Notes under the pieces: model-generated | What the model was told of the DNA's origin: nothing | The model's input: the letters and a program-made list of their open reading frames with translations, nothing else | The model's database searches: none | Translations under genes and position numbers: made by a program | Assembly: GCF_025506355.1 (NCBI RefSeq) | Contig: NZ_JANZYP010000037.1 | Location: 26,636-90,635, forward strand | Direction of reading: 5' to 3' | Length of the DNA stretch: 64,000 bases | DNA from: Sphaerisporangium corydalis | GTDB taxonomy: Bacteria; Actinomycetota; Actinomycetes; Streptosporangiales; Streptosporangiaceae | Shown here: one piece after another, positions 33,739 through 42,439 of the stretch | Layout: every line of letters starts with the position of its first letter | Position numbering within the stretch: the stretch's first letter is position 1

Positions 33739-34725
33739 TCAGGCGGGTCCTCCCCGGTCGTGGGGGGCGTCCCAGTCGGTCGACGGCCCGGCGGGCACGA
33801 TCCGGTTCGGGTCGATCTGCGGGTGGGTGCCGTAGTAGTGCCGCTTGATGTGGTCGAAGTTCGTCGTCCCCCCGAACGCGGGGCGCTGGTACAGGTCCCG
33901 GGCGTATCCCCACAGGTGGGGATAGTCGACCAGGCGCCGCACATTCGCCTTGAAATGGGTGACGTAGACCGCGTCGAACCGGGCCAGCGTCACCCACAGC
34001 CGTACGTCGGCCTCGGTGAGCCGGTCGCCCAGGAGGTACCGTCGCGTGGCCAGGCGCGCCTCCAGGTCGTCCAGCGTCGCGAAGAGCTCGGTGACGGCCT
34101 CGTCGTAGGCCTCCTGGCCGGTGGCGAACCCGCACCGGTAGACCCCGTTGTTGACCGAGGTGTAGATCCGCTCGTTGAGCGCGTCGATCTCCGTCCTCAG
34201 GTCCTCGGGGTACAGGTCGACGCCGGTGTCGGCCCACTTCTCGAACTGGGTGCTCAGGTCGATCGTGATGTCGGGGAAGTTGTTGCTGACGATGTGCCCG
34301 TTCTCCCGGTCCCAGAGCACCGGCACCGAGACGTGGCCCTCGTAGCCGGGGTCACTGGCCTCGTAGGCCTCCCGGAGCAGCGTGAACCCGTTGACGGGAT
34401 CGGCGGTGTGCCCGGGGCCCTCGCGGAACGCCCAGCCCCGGCCGTCGCGTATCGGGTCAACGAAGGACAGCGAGACGACGTCCTCCAGCTTCTTCAGCGC
34501 CCTGACGATGATGGACCGGTGCGCCCAGGGGCAGGCCGCCGACACGTACAGGTGGTACCGGCCCGGCTCGGCGCCGTGGCCGCTGGAGCCGTCGGCGGTG
34601 ATCCGCCCCCTGAAGCTGTACGGCGGCCGGACGAAGGCGCCTTCCGCCGCCGGGGCGGACTTCAGCCCGTAGTCGCCGTACTTCTCGAAGTCGACCGGGC
34701 TCGCCACCGCGGATGTGTCGGTCAC
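33739..34725 (-). CDS. Glutathionyl-hydroquinone reductase-like (Xi-class GST) protein
   Basis: A 328-residue protein with the Xi-class layout: a thioredoxin-like domain with catalytic Cys in YVSAACPWAHRSIIVRALK, DPIRDGRGWAF, and VPVLWDRENGHIVSNNFPDI. An all-helical C-terminal domain follows, with YLLGDRLTEADVRLWVTLARFD and the YGTHPQIDPNRIVPAGP tail. In proteobacteria the family reduces glutathionyl-hydroquinones. Actinomycetes use mycothiol, so the thiol partner may differ. GTG at 34725 with AAAGGA upstream chosen over an in-frame start at 34794. Confidence 0.88.
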   Translation of the reverse strand: MTDTSAVASPVDFEKYGDYGLKSAPAAEGAFVRPPYSFRGRITADGSSGHGAEPGRYHLYVSAACPWAHRSIIVRALKKLEDVVSLSFVDPIRDGRGWAFREGPGHTADPVNGFTLLREAYEASDPGYEGHVSVPVLWDRENGHIVSNNFPDITIDLSTQFEKWADTGVDLYPEDLRTEIDALNERIYTSVNNGVYRCGFATGQEAYDEAVTELFATLDDLEARLATRRYLLGDRLTEADVRLWVTLARFDAVYVTHFKANVRRLVDYPHLWGYARDLYQRPAFGGTTNFDHIKRHYYGTHPQIDPNRIVPAGPSTDWDAPHDRGGPA

Positions 34726-35579
34726 CGATTCGTTCCTTTCCCCGGGGAGGTGGTCCGGCACCCCGGCACGGCCGGGCCACCGCACTCCCTCCATACCATT
34801 TACCTATTTGTGCGACTTTCTGGGCATAAAAGACCCAGAACGGGCAAAAGGCTTGCCGCTCATAAATGCCGCTAATGAAGCAAATCATCACGCAGGGATG
34901 GGCCGGCGCATGGGGTGGTCCGATGGACCGATCCCGCCGATCGCGGAGGCGTGGGACGGCCTGGTTCGGCGTATGGGGCGCTGGGCCGTAGACTGGGCAC
35001 GTCACACGTTCATCGAACGTATGATCTAATCATGTCGGCGGAGCCGCACCCCAGCGGGACCGCAGGCATCAAACTGCATCATGTAGTCGCGGAGCGAACC
35101 TGATCGCCCGCCCAGGGCCCTGTGCCCCCCGCGCCACACCGCGCGGGCGGGACCGCGGCGGCCCTGGCGGACGGGCCGGGGCCGTCCGACACGCTGATTC
35201 TAACGACCGGGTGTGCCAACCACTTGGCCAGAGTCATCGTGCCGCACTACGCTTTGTCGCAGATCATTCCGCCCTGTGTCCGCGGAGCTTCCTCAAATGG
35301 AGGTGGCACCGCCATTGGCACGGGCGTTGACCATGTCAAGCGCGCTGTGGCTTCGCACATCGGCCGCGCTCGTCGAACCCTTCCGTCCCCACGACGGCGT
35401 GTTCGGCGTCCCTGATTTCGCTTCCCTGATCGGCCACCGGTCCGGGTCGTTCAGGTTGTCGCTCCCCGGCGTCCGTGAACAGCGGACTGTTGTGCCCGAT
35501 TTCGGGCAGATGTCAGGCGAAAGCGCATGCCTCTCCATGACCGTTCCGGCGCAGGGGTGAGGTTTTCAAGAGGATGGAA
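34726..35579. other. 850-bp region without a recognisable gene
   Basis: It includes the promoter side of the leftward reductase gene. Two small hairpins stand close together: TTCTGGG/CCCAGAA (34818-34840) and GGCAA/TTGCC (34843-34857). A weak LexA-like dyad occurs at 35013-35028. Open frames here lack ribosome sites and family features. GC is lower than in flanking genes. It may be decayed sequence or hold a small RNA. Confidence 0.4.
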
Positions 35580-36284
35580 ATGACACGTATAGATCCGGAG
35601 GCCTTGGTCGCGAGCCTGAGGGGCCTGCAGAAGGCCTCTGAGGCGACCGGAGTCGTCCACCACCTGGAACGCATCGTCCGGGTCGTGGACCGGCTGTTCG
35701 GCTACGCCGGAGCCGGCCTGATGTTCGCCGACGAGGGCAAGGCCCTGCGGTACCTCGTGACGACCGACGAGGCCGGGCGCAGCCTCGAGCACGCCCAGGC
35801 GGCCGTGGGACGCGGGCCGTGCGTGTCGGCGTTCTTCAACAACGACGCGGTGACCACCCGCGACGTCCAGACCGACGAGCGGTGGCCCGACCTCGCCGAG
35901 TTGCTGCACCCGAGCGTGCGGGCGGTGGCCGGGGTCCCCGTGCGGCTGGGCGGCGGGCCGGTCGGCACGCTGAACGTCTACCAGGCCGAGCCGCACGACT
36001 GGGAGGAGTCCGACACCCAGGCGCTCCTCGCCTACGCGCACGTCATCGAGGAAGTGCTCGCCGCGGCGGTGAAGGCCGAGGAGAAGAGCGCGCTGGCCGA
36101 CCAGCTCCAGTACGCGCTCGACTACCGCATCGTCATCGAGCGGGCCATCGGCTACCTCATGGGCAAGCACGACCTGACCGCGGCCCAGGCGTTCACCGGC
36201 CTGCGCAAACGGGCCAGGGACAGCCGCCGCCGCGTCGCCGACCTGGCCGCGGAGATCCTGGGCGAACAGGCGCCCCCCGCCTGA
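35580..36284 (+). CDS. GAF-ANTAR RNA-binding antiterminator-type regulator
   Basis: A 234-residue protein. The GAF domain (about 20-165) has GAGLMFADEGKALRYLVTTDEAGRSLE, GPCVSAFFNNDAVTTRDVQTDERWPD and GGPVGTLNVYQAEPHDWEE in pattern. The C-terminal ANTAR domain (about 175-228) has LQYALDYRIVIERAIGYLMGKHDLTAAQAF. ANTAR domains bind paired hairpins in nascent RNA to prevent termination; GAF presumably senses a ligand. I chose the ATG at 35580, 6 nt after AAGAGG; the ATG at 35574 is too close to that site. STAS and pyrD genes follow in one run. Confidence 0.87.
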   Translation: MTRIDPEALVASLRGLQKASEATGVVHHLERIVRVVDRLFGYAGAGLMFADEGKALRYLVTTDEAGRSLEHAQAAVGRGPCVSAFFNNDAVTTRDVQTDERWPDLAELLHPSVRAVAGVPVRLGGGPVGTLNVYQAEPHDWEESDTQALLAYAHVIEEVLAAAVKAEEKSALADQLQYALDYRIVIERAIGYLMGKHDLTAAQAFTGLRKRARDSRRRVADLAAEILGEQAPPA

Positions 36285-36292
36285 GCGGCATC

Positions 36293-36703
36293 ATGATGAC
36301 GTCACGCGACCCCCGGCCGGGCGCGGCGCTCAGGGTGACCCTGCACGGCGATCTCGACCTCGGCGGCGCCGCCGAGGTGCGCCGCCGCCTCCCGGTGCTC
36401 CTGGCCACGCCCCGGCCGATTCACGTGAAACTCGACCTGGCCGGTGTCACGTTCCTCGACTGCTCGGGCGCCCGCACGCTGAGGTGGCTGGACGGGCGCG
36501 TGAGCGGGCGCGGCGGCACGCTCACGCTCGTCCGGCCCTCCGAGCGGGTCGTGCGCCTCCTCCGGCTGCTGGACCTCGACCGGGAACTCCGGATCAGCCA
36601 CGAGGAGGGGGACGGGGTCCCGCCGCAGGACTGGCGGCTCGTCCGTCTCGGGCCGCCCCGCCCGGACCCCGAAACGAACCCCGGCCGGCGCGGGCTACTC
36701 TGA
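36293..36703 (+). CDS. STAS-domain protein
   Basis: A 136-residue anti-anti-sigma-like protein. LRVTLHGDLDLGGAAEVRRRL and HVKLDLAGVTFLDCSGARTLRWL carry the conserved DCSG with the usual phospho-Ser. The C-terminal 30 residues are extra, Pro/Arg-rich. It lies 8 bp after the GAF-ANTAR gene and 6 bp before pyrD, so it is probably co-transcribed with both. The ATG at 36293 or the one at 36296 may be used. Confidence 0.8.
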   Translation: MMTSRDPRPGAALRVTLHGDLDLGGAAEVRRRLPVLLATPRPIHVKLDLAGVTFLDCSGARTLRWLDGRVSGRGGTLTLVRPSERVVRLLRLLDLDRELRISHEEGDGVPPQDWRLVRLGPPRPDPETNPGRRGLL

Positions 36704-36709
36704 GCGGTG

Positions 36710-37780
36710 ATGTATCGACTGCTCTTCGCGCAGGTGCTCCGGCGGTACGACGCCGAGACGGTGCACCACCTGACCCTCCGCGCGCTCCGGGTCCTCTCCG
36801 TCGTCCCCGTCGTCAAGCGCGGCCTCTACCGGAGCCTCGCGCCCCGCGACGAGGCGCTCCGCGTCCACGCCTTCGGCGTCCACTTCCCGAGCCCCTTCGG
36901 GCTCGCGGCGGGCTTCGACAAGGACGCCGCCTGCGTGGAGGCCCTCGCGGCGTTCGGCTTCGGCCACGTCGAGGTCGGCACGGTCACCGCCCACGCCCAG
37001 CCGGGCAATCCCAAGCCGAGGCTGTTCCGGCTGGTCACCGACCGGGCGATCGTCAACCGCATGGGCTTCAACAACCTCGGCGCCCAGCGGATGGTCCGGC
37101 GCCTGGCCCGGCCGAGGAGCCTGCCCGTCGTCGTCGGCGTCAACATCGGCAAGACCAAGGTCATCCCCGAGGAGCTGGCGGCGCGCGACTACGCGTCGGC
37201 CGCGGCGCGGCTCGCCCCGTTCGCGGACTACCTCGTGGTGAACGTCAGCTCCCCGAACACCCCCGGCCTGCGTGACCTCCAGGCGGCCGAGCTGCTCAGG
37301 CCGCTGCTGACCGAGGTGCGGCGGGCGGCGGGACGCACGCCGCTGCTCGTCAAGATCGCGCCCGACCTGGCGGACCCGGCCATCGACGCCGTGGCGGACC
37401 TCGCGGTCGAGCTCGGCCTCGCGGGCGTCATCGCCACCAACACCACCATCGGCAGGGAAGGCCTGTCGAAGGCCGAGTCCGCCGGTGCCGCGGAGGCGGG
37501 CGGGCTGTCCGGCCGGCCGCTGAAGTCCCGCTCGCTGGAGGTGCTGCGGAGGCTGCGCGCCCGGGTGGGCGATCGGCTGGCCCTGGTCTCGGTCGGCGGC
37601 GTCGAGGACCTCGACGACGTGTGGGAACGGCTGCTGGCGGGCGCGACGCTCGTCCAGGGCTACACCGGGATGATCTACGAGGGCCCGCTGTGGGCGTGGC
37701 GGATCAACCGGGGGCTGTCACGCAGGCTGCGCCGCCACGGCTACTCGTCGGTCGCCGAAATGGTGGGTCGCGTCACCTGA
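36710..37780 (+). CDS. pyrD: Dihydroorotate dehydrogenase (quinone), class 2
   Basis: A 356-residue FMN enzyme that oxidises dihydroorotate to orotate in pyrimidine synthesis and passes electrons to quinone. The N-terminal helices (MYRLLFAQVLRRYDAETVHH) are the class 2 membrane-associating part. FGLAAGFDKDA, NRMGFNNLGA, VVNVSSPNTPGLRDLQ (with catalytic Ser), LVKIAPDL, IATNTTIGR and SVGGVED follow. ATG at 36710 is preferred to the GTG at 36707. Its position behind GAF-ANTAR and STAS genes is unusual for a pyr gene. Confidence 0.95.
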   Translation: MYRLLFAQVLRRYDAETVHHLTLRALRVLSVVPVVKRGLYRSLAPRDEALRVHAFGVHFPSPFGLAAGFDKDAACVEALAAFGFGHVEVGTVTAHAQPGNPKPRLFRLVTDRAIVNRMGFNNLGAQRMVRRLARPRSLPVVVGVNIGKTKVIPEELAARDYASAAARLAPFADYLVVNVSSPNTPGLRDLQAAELLRPLLTEVRRAAGRTPLLVKIAPDLADPAIDAVADLAVELGLAGVIATNTTIGREGLSKAESAGAAEAGGLSGRPLKSRSLEVLRRLRARVGDRLALVSVGGVEDLDDVWERLLAGATLVQGYTGMIYEGPLWAWRINRGLSRRLRRHGYSSVAEMVGRVT

Positions 37781-37791
37781 CAGATGGCGAA

Positions 37792-37813
37792 GTACCATAC
37801 CCTGGCTAGGTAC
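37792..37813. promoter_or_regulatory. Candidate CsoR-type operator before copper chaperone
   Basis: GTACC (37792-37796) and GGTAC (37809-37813) form a dyad that also contains TACCCTGGCTAGGTA. This resembles the TACCC-N-GGGTA pattern of CsoR copper-repressor sites and lies 19 bp before the copper chaperone start. Confidence 0.45.
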
Positions 37814-37832
37814 ATCGGCCAGGAGGGGACCA

Positions 37833-38036
37833 ATGACCATCAGCACCTACACCGTCACCGGAATGACCTGCGGCCACTGCGTCAGCTCCGTCAAGGAGGA
37901 GGTGGGCGAGGTGCCGGGCGTCAGCGGCGTCCAGGTCGACCTGGGCAGCGGCCGGGTCGAGGTCACCGGCACCGCCCCCCTGGACGACGCGGCCATCCGC
38001 GCCGCGATCGAGGAGGCCGGCTACCAGGTCGCCTAG
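37833..38036 (+). CDS. CopZ-like heavy-metal-associated (HMA) chaperone
   Basis: A 67-residue ferredoxin-like HMA domain with the metal motif MTCGHC (residues 11-16) and the fold pattern SSVKEEVGEVPGVSGVQVDLGSGRVEV. It binds Cu(I) in the cytosol and usually hands it to a P1B-ATPase. An AGGAGGGG site precedes the ATG. No copper ATPase is next to it here. A dyad upstream suggests CsoR control. Confidence 0.9.
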   Translation: MTISTYTVTGMTCGHCVSSVKEEVGEVPGVSGVQVDLGSGRVEVTGTAPLDDAAIRAAIEEAGYQVA

Positions 38037-38101
38037 CCGCCCGCCATCGGTGTGACGGCTTTTCGTGCCCTCGGCATCCGGCTCGTCCCCGGTGTGACGG
38101 C

Positions 38102-39760
38102 TCAGCCCAGGCTGGGCCGGGTGGAGTCGGCCTCGTGGGTCATCTCCTCCAGGCGGCGCATCACCCTGCTCACCGGGACCGCTCCCGGGCGGTGGCCGCG
38201 GGCGCCCGTGCCCCCGCGCTGCCACGGCAGCGGGCCCGCGGGCGGCCGGTACTCCACCCCGAAGGCGTCCAGCCGGGCGAGGTGCGCCGGCAGTGCCGCG
38301 TGGAACCCGCCGGCGCCGCCCGACCACGCGACCTGCGCCGCGGCGCACCCGCGCGGCCAGGCCCGGTAGTCGAGGGCGCGGCCGTCGGGGATGCGCTCGG
38401 TCCAGAGCTGGAACTGGGCGCCCAGCACCCGCCCCGCCTCTTCGGGCGACCAGGACGCAGGCGCGGGCTCGAACGCCGCCACGTCCTCGATGGTGACCGC
38501 GTCGCCGATGGCCAGCGGCTCCTCGGCCGACGCGGCCTCGGCGTAGTCGAAGTACAGCGGGAACACCGGGGTCGCCACGATGTCGTGACCGGCCGCCGCC
38601 GCCCGCCGCCCGACCTCCACGCCCCGCCAGGGCATGACGATCGTGTCCTCGCGGAGCATCCCGCTCACGAAGGCCTCGTCCCAGACCACCGCGCGCGAGC
38701 CCTGGGCGGCCAGCGTGTCGGCGAGCCGGCGCAGGAACCAGGCGTGCAGGTCACCGGGGGTGGCCAGCCCGAGCGCACGCCGGTGCCCGTCGATCACGGG
38801 CGAGGCGGCCCAGGCGTCGAGCACGCACTCGTCGCCGCCGATGTGGAAGTACGGCGTGGCGCCGAGCGCCTCGGTGACCTCGGCGAACACGGTCTCCAGG
38901 AACGCGATCGTGGCGGGGAGCGGGGCCAGGATCGCCGGTGAGATGCCCCAGCGGTCCAGCACCTCGTGCCGCTCGGCCGGGTCGGCGCCGAACCGCGGGT
39001 ACGCCGCGAGGATCGCGGACGCGTGCCCGGGGACGTCGATCTCCGGCACGACGGTCACGGCCCTCGCGCGAGCGTAGGCGGCGATCTCCGTCAGGTCGTC
39101 CAGCGAGTAGTGGCCGCCGTGCGGGCTGTCGTCGAAGGAGGTCTCCCCCCGCGAGCGCGCGGTGGTGGTGCGCGCCCGGTGGGAGCCCACCTCGTGCAGC
39201 AGCGGGTACGCCCGGCTCTCCACGCGCCAGCCCTGGTCGTCGGCGAGGTGCAGGTGGAGGCGGTTCAGCTTGTGCGCGGCCAGCAGGTCGACCAGGCGCA
39301 GCACTTCGCGCTTGGGCATGAAGTGCCGGGAGACGTCGAGGTGGGCGCCGCGCCAGGCGTACCTCGGCGCGTCCTCGACGCGCCCGCACGGGATCGACCA
39401 CCGGACACCGGGCAGGGCCGAGGCGCGGAAGGCGGCGGCCGGCAGGAGCTGGCGGAGCGTCTGGCCGGCGTACAACGCGCCCGCCGGGCCCCCGGCCGCG
39501 ATCCGCACGGCCTCAGGGGTCACCGACACCGCGTAGGCCTCGGGTCCGAGGTTCCTGTCCCGTTCCACGCTGACAGGCGCTTCTGGTGCCGTCTCAGCCC
39601 CCGCACGGGCCATACCGTCCCGATCCAGGTCGAGTACGGCCAGTGCCACGCGTACCGGGTCCACCAGATCGGCGGGGCCGGACACCGTGCCGCGGGGCGT
39701 GAACTCGAACGAGCCCGGCGTGACGTCGAGGGTCCTGGGGCTCGGGATCAGATCGGTCAT
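38102..39760 (-). CDS. Beta-N-acetylhexosaminidase, GH20
   Basis: A 552-residue protein. An N-terminal GH20b domain (about 1-125) is followed by the GH20 barrel: YAWRGAHLDVSRHFMPKREV, HKLNRLHLHLADDQGWR, VPEIDVPGHASAILAAYP and the catalytic pair Asp-Glu in YFHIGGDECVLDAW. Substrate-assisted catalysis releases terminal GlcNAc or GalNAc from chitin fragments, glycans or cell-wall material. No signal peptide is evident, so it is probably cytosolic. Start ATG at 39760. The leftward amidase gene lies just upstream across a short hairpin. Confidence 0.92.
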   Translation of the reverse strand: MTDLIPSPRTLDVTPGSFEFTPRGTVSGPADLVDPVRVALAVLDLDRDGMARAGAETAPEAPVSVERDRNLGPEAYAVSVTPEAVRIAAGGPAGALYAGQTLRQLLPAAAFRASALPGVRWSIPCGRVEDAPRYAWRGAHLDVSRHFMPKREVLRLVDLLAAHKLNRLHLHLADDQGWRVESRAYPLLHEVGSHRARTTTARSRGETSFDDSPHGGHYSLDDLTEIAAYARARAVTVVPEIDVPGHASAILAAYPRFGADPAERHEVLDRWGISPAILAPLPATIAFLETVFAEVTEALGATPYFHIGGDECVLDAWAASPVIDGHRRALGLATPGDLHAWFLRRLADTLAAQGSRAVVWDEAFVSGMLREDTIVMPWRGVEVGRRAAAAGHDIVATPVFPLYFDYAEAASAEEPLAIGDAVTIEDVAAFEPAPASWSPEEAGRVLGAQFQLWTERIPDGRALDYRAWPRGCAAAQVAWSGGAGGFHAALPAHLARLDAFGVEYRPPAGPLPWQRGGTGARGHRPGAVPVSRVMRRLEEMTHEADSTRPSLG

Positions 39761-39797
39761 GGCACCAGATCATGCCAAACGGCCGCTCCCGAACCGG

Positions 39798-39817
39798 GCC
39801 GGGCGGTCCCGCCCGGC
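39798..39817 (-). terminator. Hairpin after the amidase gene
   Basis: GCCGGGC (39798-39804) / GCCCGGC (39811-39817), 6-nt loop, between the amidase stop and the GH20 start on the same strand. Confidence 0.45.
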
Positions 39818-39832
39818 ATCAGGCCCGGCCGG

Positions 39833-40672
39833 TCAGGTCAGGTACTTCTGCAGGCCCTCGGTCAGGGACACCGCGACGCGCTGCCGGAACCGGGGGTCCT
39901 TGAGCTTGGCCGCGTCGGTGGCGTTGCGCATGTTGCCGGTCTCGATGAAGACCTTCGGCACCGTCGACAGGTTGAGCCCGCCGAGGTCGCTGCGGTAGTC
40001 GAGGGCGTCCTTGCCGATGTAGGTGGAGTACGGGATGCCGGTGCCGGACCTGTACGCCTCGCGCAGCGCGAGGCCGAGCTTCTTGGAGGCGCCCACCACG
40101 GGGTCGACCGGTCCGTTGATCTTCTTCGGCATGATCACGTGGAAGCCCCGTGCCGAGGCGGCGGCCCCGTCGGCGTGGATCGAGAGGGCGGCGTTCGCGT
40201 GGGCCTTGTTGCCGATGGCCGCCCGCTGGGTGATGCACGGGCCGACGCCGGTGTTGCTGGTGCGGGTGAGCTTGACCGTGGCGCCCTTGGCCCTCAGCAG
40301 TTTGACCATGCGGTTGGCGACGTCCCAGGTGAACGCGGCCTCGGAGTAGCCGTCGTTGGTGGCGGTGCCCGTCGTGTCGCAGGGCTTCCACTCGGTGAGG
40401 ACGTTCACCTTCTTGTTGACCACCTCGGGGTGGCGGTAGTTGCCGCCGTTGTGCCCGGGGTCGATCACGATGACCTTCCCGGCCAGGGGCTTGGCGGGCG
40501 TCGCGCCGGCCGTCGCGGCCCGGGCGGGGGAGGACGAGGCCCGCGCCGAGGCGGTCCTCAGCTCCGAGGCGGGGGCGGTGCCGGCGGCCTGCGTGCCGGC
40601 GGCGGCGCCGCACGCCGAGACGCCCAGCCCGCACAGGGCCAGGAAGGTTACGGTCAGAGCCCGACCGGTCAC
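39833..40672 (-). CDS. N-acetylmuramoyl-L-alanine amidase, lipoprotein
   Basis: A 279-residue amidase 3 family enzyme cutting the MurNAc-L-Ala bond of peptidoglycan. Lipobox VSAC (Cys21) is followed by an Ala/Ser-rich linker to about residue 60. The catalytic domain has zinc ligands in VIVIDPGHNGG, Glu in GYSEAAFTWD, LSIHADGA and the catalytic Glu in VFIETGNMRNATDAA. GTG start at 40672 with GAAGGG upstream. It is probably a surface-anchored cell-wall remodelling enzyme; no SPOR or binding repeats are present. Confidence 0.92.
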   Translation of the reverse strand: MTGRALTVTFLALCGLGVSACGAAAGTQAAGTAPASELRTASARASSSPARAATAGATPAKPLAGKVIVIDPGHNGGNYRHPEVVNKKVNVLTEWKPCDTTGTATNDGYSEAAFTWDVANRMVKLLRAKGATVKLTRTSNTGVGPCITQRAAIGNKAHANAALSIHADGAAASARGFHVIMPKKINGPVDPVVGASKKLGLALREAYRSGTGIPYSTYIGKDALDYRSDLGGLNLSTVPKVFIETGNMRNATDAAKLKDPRFRQRVAVSLTEGLQKYLT

Positions 40673-40784
40673 GATGTTCCCTTCGCAGACGACCTCTCTG
40701 GTTCCAACCTACGCGTAACCGCGCGATGGACCGGCCGCTATGCGAAATCCGGGCGAGGGCGGGTAATTCCGCCTAAAGAGGCTG

Positions 40785-41033
40785 CTACCAGGCCGGCTCC
40801 CCGAGGTCCTGCCGCTGGAGGAGGGCGGCCAGCTCCCTCGCGTCCTCGGCGTCCAGGCCGAGGACGACGCGCGGGCGCCCCCACGGATGGTCGATGGAGT
40901 GGGCGACGTAGCTGGCGACCGACTCGGTCGACCCCTCGTCGTCCTTGCCCCGGGCGGCCCGCCAGTGCGCCCACGCACGCTCGAGCTCGGCCGCCGCGCG
41001 CTGGGCGCAGGAGACCAGTTCCGGATCACGCAT
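40785..41033 (-). CDS. Small conserved-looking protein, function unknown
   Basis: An 82-residue mostly helical protein. AQRAAAELERAWAHWRAARG forms an amphipathic helix. The second part, HPWGRPRVVLGLDAEDARELAAL, looks like a strand followed by a helix. ATG at 41033 follows a GGGGG stretch. A further in-frame start at 41174 is possible but the added residues look unstructured. No family recognised. It stands between the amidase and LacI genes, all leftward. Confidence 0.6.
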   Translation of the reverse strand: MRDPELVSCAQRAAAELERAWAHWRAARGKDDEGSTESVASYVAHSIDHPWGRPRVVLGLDAEDARELAALLQRQDLGEPAW

Positions 41034-41204
41034 GTATACCCCCGGTCGGGCACCGGCCGCCTGGCCCGGCGGGCACTGCCTGCCCACCCGCTGCCCCCAT
41101 GACAAGCGAGCGTTCCAGCCCTGCGCGGGCCGGTCCGGCACGCCGGGGGGCCGGCGCCTGTTCCGAGTCAACACGGGGACGGTGCCGATCCCGTGGATGT
41201 TGAC

Positions 41205-42308
41205 CTAGCCTTGGGGATCACTTGGAGCCGGGCCGGTGCTGTGCCGCACCACCAGGCGGGGCGTGACCTGACGAAGCCTGGCGATCTTGCCGGGGTCGGT
41301 GATGCGGTCGCTCAGCAGCGCGGCCGCCGACCTGCCCATCGCCCGCCTCGGCTGGTCGAGCGTGGTCAGCGAGATGTGGTGTACCGCCGCCAGGTGGGTG
41401 TTGTCGTACCCCACGACCGACAGGTCCTCCGGCACGCGCAGCCCCAGCTCGCTCGCCGCGACCAGCACGCCGAGGGCGACGACGTCGTTGGCCGCGAAGA
41501 TCGCGGTCGGGCGGGGGTCACGTTCCAACAGCGCGCGGGCCGCCCGCCGGCCGCCCTCCTCGGTGAAGTCGCCGTGCTCGACCATGATGTGCGGGGCCAG
41601 CGAGTGCCTGCGCATCGCGACGAGGTAGCCCTCACAGCGGAAGCGGGCCGACGACGAGGGGGTGCCCTCGATGTGGGCGATGCGCCGGTGGCCGAGCTCG
41701 ACCAGGTGGTCGACCGCGAGGCGGGCGCCGAGCTGGTCGTCGTCCACGACGATGTCCACGCTGTCGAGCTCCACGTCCCGCTCGCCCACGACCACGGTCG
41801 GGGTGTACGCGGCGGCCTCCGCCAGCGTCTCGCTGGAGGGCGCGACCCCGAGCAGGACCAGGCCGTCGACCCGGAGCTCCAGGAACGCCTCGACCGCCTC
41901 CTCCTCGAAGGCCGGGTCCCAGCGCCCGCTGCCGATCAGCAGCCGCAGCCCGTCACCGTGCAGGCTCTCCTGCAACCCGTCGAGGAACTCGGCGTAGAAG
42001 GGGTTGTGGAGATCGGCCACGAGCGCGCCCACCAGGTGGGTGCGGCCTTCGACGAGGCTGCGCGCGACTGCGTTCGGCCGGTAGCCGAGCTCCCTGGCCG
42101 CCTGTAACACCGCCTCGCGCCGGTGTTCGCTGACGTGCGGAGACCCCCTCAGCACCAGGGAGACCAGCGATTTGGAGACGCCCGCGCGTTCTGCAACGTT
42201 CCGGATCGTGGGCCGGGGACGGGGCCCGTGGGCGTCGCCGAGCCCGGACTCGGCGGCACCGAGATCGGAATGGTACCGAGGGGTCGTCTGCATGGACGGT
42301 CCTGACAT
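41205..42308 (-). CDS. LacI-family transcriptional regulator
   Basis: A 367-residue protein. A disordered 30-residue head is followed by the LacI HTH (TIRNVAERAGVSKSLVSLVL) and hinge helix (YRPNAVARSLVEGR), then a periplasmic-binding-protein-like effector domain with GALVADLHNPFYAEFLDGLQ, PTAIFAANDVVALGVL, VVGYDNTHLAAVHHISLTT and DQPRRAMGRSAAALL. A sugar or sugar-like effector is expected. ATG at 42308 has GGGGAG upstream. It is divergent from a TetR gene. Whether it reads the operators before araA or the mannanase gene cannot be told from sequence alone. Confidence 0.92.
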   Translation of the reverse strand: MSGPSMQTTPRYHSDLGAAESGLGDAHGPRPRPTIRNVAERAGVSKSLVSLVLRGSPHVSEHRREAVLQAARELGYRPNAVARSLVEGRTHLVGALVADLHNPFYAEFLDGLQESLHGDGLRLLIGSGRWDPAFEEEAVEAFLELRVDGLVLLGVAPSSETLAEAAAYTPTVVVGERDVELDSVDIVVDDDQLGARLAVDHLVELGHRRIAHIEGTPSSSARFRCEGYLVAMRRHSLAPHIMVEHGDFTEEGGRRAARALLERDPRPTAIFAANDVVALGVLVAASELGLRVPEDLSVVGYDNTHLAAVHHISLTTLDQPRRAMGRSAAALLSDRITDPGKIARLRQVTPRLVVRHSTGPAPSDPQG

Positions 42309-42439
42309 GGTTCTCCCCACGCTGAGTGGATGTGCACCTGTCAGACCAAACGATCGAGTCGCGTCGAGGGTACGGGTGTCTTGACTAGCGCGCCTCGGCA
42401 GATGGTCATCGGGGCAGTCTTATTGGGCACCGCCTCCGA

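Noticed and set aside
35013..35028. LexA-like dyad TCGAACGTATGATCTA
   Set aside because: The right half matches the SOS half-site at only four of six positions and no gene starts just downstream.
35293..35538. 81-codon minus-strand frame in the gene-poor region
   Set aside because: No ribosome site, unusual codon use for this genome and no recognised domain.
38966..41203. Very long open frame on the plus strand opposite the GH20, amidase and small protein genes
   Set aside because: It is antisense shadow from extreme GC at codon position three: low-complexity Arg/Gly/Val-rich product, no ribosome site, and three real genes on the other strand. Similar long frames at 605-2332, 2807-4387 and 25545-28019 were dropped for the same reason.
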